This document shows positions 31,508 through 37,270 of a DNA stretch of 37,270 bases, piece by piece. The position numbers were made by a program, and so were the translations under genes. The notes beneath the pieces are model-generated. The model did no database searches and was not told the origin of the DNA. It worked only from the letters and a program-made list of their open reading frames with translations. Within the stretch, counting starts at the first letter, position 1, and each line of letters begins with the position of its first letter. The stretch is from an uncultured Verrucomicrobiota bacterium (lineage in GTDB: Bacteria > Verrucomicrobiota > Verrucomicrobiia > Limisphaerales > CAIYYI01), in assembly GCA_903930345.1 (NCBI GenBank), contig CAIYYI010000544.1, forward strand, positions 1-37,270, written 5' to 3'.

Positions 31508-31822
31508 TCATACATTTTGCGGACGGTGGGCCTGGACGATTTGTTCGAGCAGGCTGATGTAGGCAGCAAAGGCCTGGCGACCCTGCGAGGTCAGCGCACA
31601 GGTGGTCAGGGGGCGGCTGCCCTCATGGGACTTGGTGACCGCCAGGTAACCCTCTTGCTGAAGCGCGCGAATGTGGGTCGTCAAATTGCCGTCGGTCATG
31701 CCCAGCGTGCCCCGGATCTCGGTGAAGGAAAGCTGCGGGGAAGCCGCCAGCAGGGACATGATGGCCAGCCGCCCCTTCTCATGGATGACACGGTCCAGTT
31801 GCTGGAAGGATTCCGGGTTCAC
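31508..31822 (-). CDS. winged-helix transcriptional regulator
   Basis: A 104-residue single-domain regulator beginning at a GTG whose bases overlap the stop of the upstream membrane-protein gene (GTGA, 4 bp). The helix-turn-helix is LSFTEIRGTLGMTDGNLTTHIRALQQEGYLAV (residues about 32-63). The wing is KSHEGSRPLTTCALTSQGRQ, and a C-terminal dimer helix follows. This is the winged-helix/MarR-like type (HTH_34-like). Such short regulators are commonly coupled to a membrane protein and autoregulate. It probably binds the ACTTTG-N5-CAAAG sites found upstream of this operon and of ispH (inference). Confidence 0.85.
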   Translation of the reverse strand: MNPESFQQLDRVIHEKGRLAIMSLLAASPQLSFTEIRGTLGMTDGNLTTHIRALQQEGYLAVTKSHEGSRPLTTCALTSQGRQAFAAYISLLEQIVQAHRPQNV

Positions 31823-32445
31823 GCGGCAGGCGCGCCTTTCTCCGTGCCCAGCAAATACCCGCCATAAGCGAGGTGTCCACCCCCGAAGCTCACCCCCATC
31901 AGGAGATTGGCGGCCTCCAGCGATACGCCGAACTCCCGCAGAAAGACACACCCCAGCAGCGCCGAACCCAGCGCCACAAACAACCAGCCAAACAACCGCA
32001 CTCCCCGGCGCATAAAAAAACCAGCCGCATGCAGGGCGCAGCCATAGAGGATCAGCCAAAAGGAGACCACCAGGCCAGCCAGCGGAATCATCAGTTCGGC
32101 ACGGACTAGCAGCAATCCACCCAGCAAACCTCCGGCGATGAATGCGGGAAGAGCGGCCCCGATCACCCGCCGGGTTGGCAAAGTCCAAACCGGTTCCGCA
32201 TCCTTAATGGCCTGACGACGCGCCAATAAAAAAGCCCCCACAATGGATAGCAGACCCGCCCCCAGCCAATGCAAAAGAAAGCTGCGCGGAGTCAGCGGCC
32301 TGGAAAAATATCCCGCTGCCGCCACCAGGATGCCCACCCCGCCCGCCAGAATGGTCATCGGAGCCAGGGCACGGCGGTAAAGCGCCGAGCGCTCCATCAA
32401 AGTCCGGATCACCTGCAAATGTTCCGCCGCCCAGTCTTGATTCAT
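31819..32445 (-). CDS. membrane protein coupled to winged-helix regulator
   Basis: A 208-residue protein with about six hydrophobic segments in pairs (LAPMTILAGGVGILVAAAGYF, LHWLGAGLLSIVGAFLLA, IGAALPAFIAGGLLGGLLL, LMIPLAGLVVSFWLILYGCA, LFGWLFVALGSALLGCVFL, LLMGVSFGGGHLAYGGYLLG). The soluble N-terminal helix has QVIRTLMERSALYRRAL. I cannot name a function; similar proteins precede winged-helix regulators in other bacteria. The ATG 32445 is chosen because an alternative GTG 18 bases upstream would lie within the operator. Its stop overlaps the regulator start. Confidence 0.8.
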   Translation of the reverse strand: MNQDWAAEHLQVIRTLMERSALYRRALAPMTILAGGVGILVAAAGYFSRPLTPRSFLLHWLGAGLLSIVGAFLLARRQAIKDAEPVWTLPTRRVIGAALPAFIAGGLLGGLLLVRAELMIPLAGLVVSFWLILYGCALHAAGFFMRRGVRLFGWLFVALGSALLGCVFLREFGVSLEAANLLMGVSFGGGHLAYGGYLLGTEKGAPAA

Positions 32446-32451
32446 GGGATT

Positions 32452-32468
32452 ACTTTGCGCCACAAAGT
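32452..32468. promoter_or_regulatory. inverted-repeat operator before membrane/regulator operon
   Basis: ACTTTG (32452-32457), CGCCA spacer, CAAAGT (32463-32468): perfect 6-bp arms with 5-bp spacing. It ends 7 bp from the ATG of the operon, typical for a repressor site. The same arms and spacing occur before ispH, while the spacer differs (CGCC/TATC before the shared A), as expected of a protein-binding site rather than a copied repeat. Confidence 0.65.
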
Positions 32469-32732
32469 GTTTTTGTCAAGCCTGCCGAGAGACACCCTTG
32501 GTGTGGCTTCCTGCTCCCAATAGTGAAGACACTTGCTGGACCACCGCCAATGAACGGATCAATGCGAATCCAAACCAAGCGGCGACTGAAATTGGGCGCG
32601 TTGAAAACAGAAATCAAGGAGGGGACGTCGCACCTGAAATCCGGGGAGCCAAACCGAGGCATGAGACTTTTCGGTACTTTTTTTCCGGGTTTTTGGCGCG
32701 TGCGTGGAAGCGACCAGGGAAGCCAGGATGTC
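32469..32732. other. intergenic stretch, nothing recognised
   Basis: About 265 bases between the regulator operon and repeat copy B. Open frames here continue into the tandem array and have no domain similarity. The operon promoter presumably overlaps the left end near the operator. I see no RNA gene or mobile element. Confidence 0.4.
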
Positions 32733-32804
32733 GATTTTGGCACTTTCTGGCACTTTCTGGCACCTTTTGGCACCTTTTGGCACCTTTTGGCACCTTTTGG
32801 CACC
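32733..32804 (-). repeat. 10-bp tandem array at end of copy B
   Basis: On the minus strand there are four GGTGCCAAAA units followed by GGTGCCAGAA, AGTGCCAGAA and AGTGCCAAAA, contiguous, seven in all. The array in copy A also has seven units, but with different variant positions, so the arrays have drifted separately. Confidence 0.9.
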
Positions 32805-33267
32805 CTGTTTCGTGGCGGCGCACGGAAAACGGGGGAAAAGCTGTGTATTGGAGATGGGACCCTGGGACGGCTCGGCAGAAGCCTCTCCCCACCGGGTTTG
32901 GGTTTTTCACAGGTGCTGGTGCTACGGGATAGGGGGTCATGGAGTGGATGTTAGTCTGGGGTGGGAGATGGAAGCGGGGGGGGAAAGCTGAGGTATTGGA
33001 GATGGGAGCCGGGTTTGGGTTTTCGGCTGTTTGTTTTGCCGGGTGGCGGGTTGGATAATCGAATGGCCCAGGAAATGGGACGCGGACGAAGGCAAGATGT
33101 CGGCAGGACATCCGATGACCAGGGGATGGTCGACAAGGGGTGGCCAAGGCGAGATCGCCCGGAGAATCGCCGGTTGGCATTAATGCTGTATCCATACATA
33201 GAGATACAATCGCAAATATTCCACTGCCCGGCAAGCCGGATAGGTGTGTTTTTGTTGTATGATACAA
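32733..33267 (-). repeat. dispersed 0.55-kb repeat, copy B (inverted)
   Basis: The reverse complement of this stretch matches copy A (4891-5451) by eye in long runs separated by single substitutions. Both share the palindrome (TTGTAT-G-ATACAA at 33255-33267), the GCATTAATGCC stretch, CGGATGTCCTGCCG, GGCAAAACAAACAGCCG, CCCATCTCC runs and the terminal tandem array. Copy B lacks the CCCGCTCTGCGGGA segment and has a run of C instead. It contains no transposase. A GH-like secreted gene follows 69 bp later, as one also follows copy A within about 1.1 kb. Confidence 0.85.
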
Positions 33268-33335
33268 TTCTAATTTGGTTCTTGGTTGAGGGTTGGGGGT
33301 GCTGGGGCTAGGCTGCTCATCCATGAGCACGCAAC

Positions 33336-35537
33336 ATGAAAAATCTTAAGCCTAGCCAAAAGCAATACGCCCTCGCCGCAACGCGACAAGTCAAAACGCG
33401 ATGCCCTATCAATTTGAGCGCACTCATCGGCCTGCTACTGGCACCGCTGGCCGCAATCCATGCCGCTGACAATACCCCGCAAATCATCCAGGCCTCCGAT
33501 CCGGTGCGGCCGGATGAGACGGTTCTGGCGATCGGCGAAGGTTTCGGCAATGGCTGCACCGCCGAACTGGGGCAACTGGCCGATGGACCGATCACGAAAC
33601 CGCAGACCGACCTCACCCCGGCGGTAAAGCAATGGGTGGCAATCCAACCGCTACAAACTGACGCGCGCTCACTCAAGTTCGTCGTGCCAAAGTCATGGCC
33701 GCCAGGCGTGTGGGCCTTTCGCGTGCGGCAGGGCGGCGACGTTTCTGCCCCAGCCATTCTGAACGCGCCCGACCCGTGGTGGTGGAATGGTGACGGCGGC
33801 GAGTTTGCCTCGCCCGGCGGATGGCTGCGCGTGTTCGGCAAGTCGCTCAGCTTCGGCGGCGAGAGCCGGGCGCTGCTGCGCGGAGTCGATGGCAGGAGCG
33901 TCACGCTGGCGACGCGCGCGAGCAGCGGCTACGCGCTGAACTTCCCCCTGCCAGCGGACATCCCTGCGGGCAATTACACGCTGGCCATTCACAACGGCCT
34001 GGGCGGAGACGCCAGTTGGCGCCCGGCCGGCAGCGTGACCGTGCGACCGCCAACCGCGTGGAAGAATGATGTCTTTAACGTGAAAGACTTTGGGCCAAAG
34101 CCCGCCGAGGCACTGCTGGCAGCGCTGGCGAAGGCCAAGGCCAACGGCGGCGGCATCGTGTACCTCCCCCGCGGGCGCTATCTGGTCAGGACCAACCTCA
34201 CCCTTCCGCCGAACACGGTGCTGCGGGGCGAGGCCACGGAGCTGGTGAGCCTTTACTGGCCAGACTTCGAAAAGCCGCCCGCCGAGCTGGTCAGCGGCGC
34301 TGACTTCGGCCTCGAATCGCTCAGCCTCTACTGCCAGCACCACCGCAACGTGATTGCCGACACGGCGGCGTCCAAGCGCGTCTTTCTGCACGGGGTGCGG
34401 ATTCGGGCGAACTGCTATTTCATGATTGAGGATGCGGGCAAAGAGTTTCGCAAACGGCGCGGCCCAGCCAGCCACAGGGAGTGCGGAGCGGCCGTGCTGC
34501 TGCGCGGGATGAACTTCGAGATCACCGATTGCGACATTTACGCCAGCAACTACGGCATTCGGATCCTGGGAGCCAAAACCGGTATCATCGCGCGCAACCA
34601 AATCCGATACGGCGGACGGGGCTACAGCTTTGAGAACACGGAGCGGCTCATCTTTGAGGACAACCTCGTTGCCGGGAACAACCTGCTCGCCATCGGCAAT
34701 GACATCAGCACCTTTTGGAACAACTACTGCCGACACATCTACTATGCGAGCAACCGCGTGCAGCAGGTGTTCGGCGCCGACCGTGAGATGATGACGCTGG
34801 ATGCCGCCAGCGGGGCCTATTTTGGCAAAGTCGCGGCGGTTTCCGGGACGCAGCTCACCCTCGCGGGCGACCCGGTGTTCAAGGATTACACGCCCAAACC
34901 GCACACGAACTGGATCGGCGGAGTAGTCCAGGTTCTCGACGGCAAAGGCGCGGGGCAATACCGATTCGTAACGGCCAACCAAGGCCGCGAATGGGAGGTG
35001 GACCGTCCGTGGACGGTCGTGCCCGACGAGGCTTCCCTGATCTCCATCGCGCCGTTTCGCGGGCGAAACCTTTTCCTCGGAAACACATTCGAGGACGGCG
35101 GGGCCGTTCAACTCTACGCCGCCGCGCACGACACCATCGTGGCTGGGAACAAGGGATCGCGGATGGATGGCTTCCAAGTCTGGGGTTTGAACCCGCACGG
35201 CTGGGGCCTGCAACCCTCGTGGTTCTGCCAGTTCCTCGACAACGAGATCTTGGAAGGCAACGGCTACGGCCACCGCACGGCGAGCTTTGGCACCATCGCC
35301 TACGACGAATCAAAAATCTTTGATGGTCCGCTGGTGCGCGGGGCGATCTTCCGGCGGAATATCTGCCGCAACAACGCCTCCTTCCACATCGGCTCGGCCA
35401 CCGCCGACACGCTCGTGGAGCATTGCGTGGTGCGCCACGCCGAGATCGGCATTAAGGTTGCCCCCGGCGCCAAGGGAGTCCTGCTGCGGGGGAACGAGTT
35501 TGAAGATGTGGCCCAACCCGAGGTCACCGGACCGTGA
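33336..35537 (+). CDS. secreted right-handed beta-helix protein (pectate-lyase-3-like fold)
   Basis: A 733-residue exported protein. The N-terminus has a long basic region before the hydrophobic core (INLSALIGLLLAPLAAIHA, about residues 25-43), an unusually long n-region. Residues about 45-245 are beta-sandwich-like (IPT/IgG-type; ASDPVRPDETVLAIGEGF). A parallel beta-helix follows from about 248, starting FNVKDFGPKPAEALLAAL and VYLPRGRYLV, the hallmark of the pectate-lyase-3/Glu-rich pseudopilin-type superfamily. Repeated N/D-ladder turns continue to the end (FEITDCDIYASNYGIRILGA, LLRGNEFEDV). The likely role is polysaccharide binding or cleavage; the activity cannot be assigned. The gene is monocistronic and ends at a strong hairpin. 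Confidence 0.75.
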   Translation: MKNLKPSQKQYALAATRQVKTRCPINLSALIGLLLAPLAAIHAADNTPQIIQASDPVRPDETVLAIGEGFGNGCTAELGQLADGPITKPQTDLTPAVKQWVAIQPLQTDARSLKFVVPKSWPPGVWAFRVRQGGDVSAPAILNAPDPWWWNGDGGEFASPGGWLRVFGKSLSFGGESRALLRGVDGRSVTLATRASSGYALNFPLPADIPAGNYTLAIHNGLGGDASWRPAGSVTVRPPTAWKNDVFNVKDFGPKPAEALLAALAKAKANGGGIVYLPRGRYLVRTNLTLPPNTVLRGEATELVSLYWPDFEKPPAELVSGADFGLESLSLYCQHHRNVIADTAASKRVFLHGVRIRANCYFMIEDAGKEFRKRRGPASHRECGAAVLLRGMNFEITDCDIYASNYGIRILGAKTGIIARNQIRYGGRGYSFENTERLIFEDNLVAGNNLLAIGNDISTFWNNYCRHIYYASNRVQQVFGADREMMTLDAASGAYFGKVAAVSGTQLTLAGDPVFKDYTPKPHTNWIGGVVQVLDGKGAGQYRFVTANQGREWEVDRPWTVVPDEASLISIAPFRGRNLFLGNTFEDGGAVQLYAAAHDTIVAGNKGSRMDGFQVWGLNPHGWGLQPSWFCQFLDNEILEGNGYGHRTASFGTIAYDESKIFDGPLVRGAIFRRNICRNNASFHIGSATADTLVEHCVVRHAEIGIKVAPGAKGVLLRGNEFEDVAQPEVTGP

Positions 35538-35549
35538 CACGAAGGCAGC

Positions 35550-35586
35550 ATTCCAATGAGCTCTCAGCTTGAAGGCTCATTGGAAT
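35550..35586. terminator. bidirectional hairpin terminator candidate
   Basis: A perfect 12-bp stem, ATTCCAATGAGC (35550-35561) with GCTCATTGGAAT (35575-35586), around a 13-base loop. It fills the gap between the convergent beta-helix (stop 35537) and TPR-type (stop at 35586) genes. No long T-run follows on either strand, so a Rho-independent function is plausible rather than certain. Confidence 0.55.
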
Positions 35587-37010
35587 CAGTCCGTCAGCAG
35601 GGGATTTCGCGCAACGTATATTTTCAGCCAATCCTCGAGATGGCTTGCCGCCAAGGCTTTTTGTTCGGGGGTGAACTTGTGATGGCGCAGGATCTCCCGG
35701 ATGACTCGCTCGGCGACTCTCCGGTCCTGGCAATGGAGGATATGGACTTGGGCCAGATGCAGGCGAGCCCCAAGATCCTCCGGGTCTTGTTGGATTAATT
35801 TCTGAAGCTCCTCGACCGCGGTGCCCAGGCAACCCGCCTCGACCAAAGCCCCGATGTGCGGCGGCAAGTTCTCCGTCGAAATAGGTGGGGCGGAGCGCTC
35901 GGGTCTGGGCGGGGCGGCTTCACGGGTTGGAGATGGCACAGAGATCGCAATTGTTGGCAGGCCGGCCAGCAGTGTTTTGGCAGCGCTTTCTCCGCGCTCC
36001 GGCATTGGCGAAGCCGGGGGAATGGGCAGGCGTATAAGGAATTTGGTCTTGGGAGTCGCGAGCCATGCTTCGAGCGAATTTCGGAGGAAGGCGACGGCGT
36101 CACGGGAGGCAAAGGACTGTTTCTCAAAACTGGCGATCAGCGCTTCGGCTTTGTTTCGCTGTTGGAGGTCTTGGGCATAAACCCGGACCAGCAACACGAT
36201 CACTGCCAGATTTTCAGGATCATGGCGGAGGATGCCAAGAAGCCGGTTTTTAGCTTTCCGATAGTCGCCCTGCTCCCTGAAGCGGGCAACTTCTTTCAAG
36301 GGATCCTCCTTGGGAGGCCGCGATAACAAGGGCCTGAACATTTGCTCATCAAACGAGAACCCCCCGTTTGCCGCCCAGGTCTTGAGCTGATTGACCGCGT
36401 AGGTTTTTTGTGCGTCGGTAAATTCGTCTGCGCGGCAGAGTTTGCGGATCAGTTTGACAGCCGCAGAAGGTTTTTTCAAATTGACTGCCGCCGTTTCGGC
36501 GGTGAACAGCCAAAGGGCATAAGCGTCCTGGCGCCTGATCAAACCGCGCCGGGCGGCGCGGTAGGCTTGACGAACCTCTCCGGTCTTGCGCCAGTGTTGC
36601 AGCAGCAGCAGGTTGGGAAGCTTTTTCCTGGGGAGAATCCTTTCGGCAAAGGAGCCTTGCGAAAACACCATGTCAAACAACAAGCCACCCAGAAAATCAT
36701 TCACCGCGCGATTCGTCACACGCAGGAGCACCCACAACACCACAGCCCCGAATATCCCGGCACAGAGAATGCCATAAAAACGGTTCCCGCTGAGGCGCTG
36801 GATGAGCCAGCACAGCACAGGGGCAAAGGCCAACAGACCCAGGAAAACGGCGATCGTGGTGCTATGCTCCCGCAAGTCCTCGTTGCGGCTGAAGAGGCGC
36901 ACCACCACGACAACCATCAGGACTGCCACAATGACCAGGCCATAGTTTTGCAACTGGTTGAGCAGGCCATGGACGTCTATGGCCTTAAACCAACCCATGG
37001 CAGATTCCAT
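35586..37010 (-). CDS. membrane-anchored TPR-like protein
   Basis: A 474-residue protein. Three membrane segments lie near the N-terminus (LVIVAVLMVVVVVRLF, about 25-40; IAVFLGLLAFAPVLCWLI, about 53-70; and FYGILCAGIFGAVVLWVLL, about 78-96). A long soluble part follows with helical-hairpin repeats (FREQGDYRKAKNRLLGILRHDPENLAVIVLLVRVYAQ, and near the C-terminus VEELQKLIQQDPEDLGARLHLAQVHI), typical of TPR proteins. A proline-rich linker (about 330-380) separates the two repeat blocks. It is probably a scaffold at the inner membrane; no partner is visible. Starts at 37010 or 36998 are both possible. Confidence 0.8.
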   Translation of the reverse strand: MESAMGWFKAIDVHGLLNQLQNYGLVIVAVLMVVVVVRLFSRNEDLREHSTTIAVFLGLLAFAPVLCWLIQRLSGNRFYGILCAGIFGAVVLWVLLRVTNRAVNDFLGGLLFDMVFSQGSFAERILPRKKLPNLLLLQHWRKTGEVRQAYRAARRGLIRRQDAYALWLFTAETAAVNLKKPSAAVKLIRKLCRADEFTDAQKTYAVNQLKTWAANGGFSFDEQMFRPLLSRPPKEDPLKEVARFREQGDYRKAKNRLLGILRHDPENLAVIVLLVRVYAQDLQQRNKAEALIASFEKQSFASRDAVAFLRNSLEAWLATPKTKFLIRLPIPPASPMPERGESAAKTLLAGLPTIAISVPSPTREAAPPRPERSAPPISTENLPPHIGALVEAGCLGTAVEELQKLIQQDPEDLGARLHLAQVHILHCQDRRVAERVIREILRHHKFTPEQKALAASHLEDWLKIYVARNPLLTD

Positions 37011-37270
37011 ATTGAAAGCCCAATTGGGTCACAAGCGTTTGCAACGCCGCGTTTTAAATTCCAACTCAACCCTGTGCGGCAGGTGTTCCCTTGACAGCCG
37101 CATCGCCCGTGGCACTTGACGACTCCAACCCACAGGGCCTGCTTCGTCCGGCAAGCATTGGCAGTGTCATCGGCAGATTTTGGCGAGCCTTTAGCCCAAG
37201 TTTCTCAGGCGGGCCAATTTTTCTCCTCCCCTTTATGCCCCCTTTAAAGACCCACCCCGGGCGGTGACTG
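37011..37270. other. right end of window, no supported gene
   Basis: About 260 bases upstream of the TPR-type gene. A plus-strand frame from a TTG near 37093 runs some 58 codons, but it is proline-rich and shows no domain. Nothing is recognised; the promoter of the TPR-type gene should lie at its left side. Confidence 0.35.

Noticed and set aside
32614..33330. Minus-strand open frame covering repeat copy B
   Set aside because: It resembles the copy A translation only because the DNA is repeated, and the two copies differ by frame-breaking segments.
34085..34103. ACTTTGGGCCAAAGC as a third operator site
   Set aside because: The spacer is 3 rather than 5 bases and it lies inside the coding region of the beta-helix gene.

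Overview
The window is GC-rich bacterial chromosome. I read it as a Verrucomicrobiota-like genome (inference). The reasons are several secreted beta-helix or glycosidase-type proteins, dispersed GC-rich repeats, hardly any Shine-Dalgarno sequences, and short gene clusters mixed with monocistronic genes. No marker gene here proves the phylum.

Layout. 1-4.3 kb: a bacterial RNA-repair pair, hen1-pnkp, overlapping by 4 bp, followed by a remnant of a RhuM-type gene on the other strand. 4.7-5.5 kb: copy A of a dispersed repeat ending in a 10-bp tandem array. 5.5-6.5 kb: AT-richer remnants of an unrecognised small-gene family around a small membrane-anchored ORF. One copy is frameshifted; the other is truncated and runs in frame into the signal peptide of a large secreted GH-like protein (6.5-9.1 kb). 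9.4-12.6 kb: an acetate-node cluster, ackA-pta-GNAT, with a half-size TauE/SafE-like protein. 12.7-17.3 kb (minus strand): MscS channel, ThiS, a histidine-kinase-like protein and a Rep/UvrD helicase. A perfect 45-bp palindrome lies in the divergent gap before mnmA. 18.7-20.7 kb (minus): cupin, glutaredoxin, lipA and a zinc-ribbon protein. 20.8-22.5 kb: rhodanese, DJ-1, TrpG/PabA and tRNA-Val(TAC). 22.9-26.0 kb (minus): GH28-like and GH43-like secreted proteins and a decayed arabinanase gene. 26.2-28.3 kb (minus): an RloA/RloB pair of the AbiL anti-phage type. 28.5-30.5 kb (minus): three membrane proteins. 30.6-32.5 kb (minus): ispH and a membrane-protein/winged-helix regulator operon, both preceded by the same inverted-repeat operator. 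32.7-33.3 kb: copy B of the dispersed repeat, inverted relative to copy A. 33.3-37.0 kb: a secreted beta-helix protein and a TPR-type membrane protein that converge on a strong hairpin.

How parts fit. Hen1/Pnkp would repair RNA cut by ribotoxins, and RloA/RloB is a defence module, so there are two stress or phage-response systems. AckA-Pta with a Pat-like acetyltransferase links acetyl-CoA/acetyl-phosphate to protein acetylation (inference). The secreted GH/beta-helix genes suggest plant or algal polysaccharide use, and one of them is decaying. The most unusual signals are the inverted 0.55-kb repeats about 27 kb apart, the broken small-gene family at 5.5-6.5 kb, and the operator shared by ispH and the winged-helix operon.
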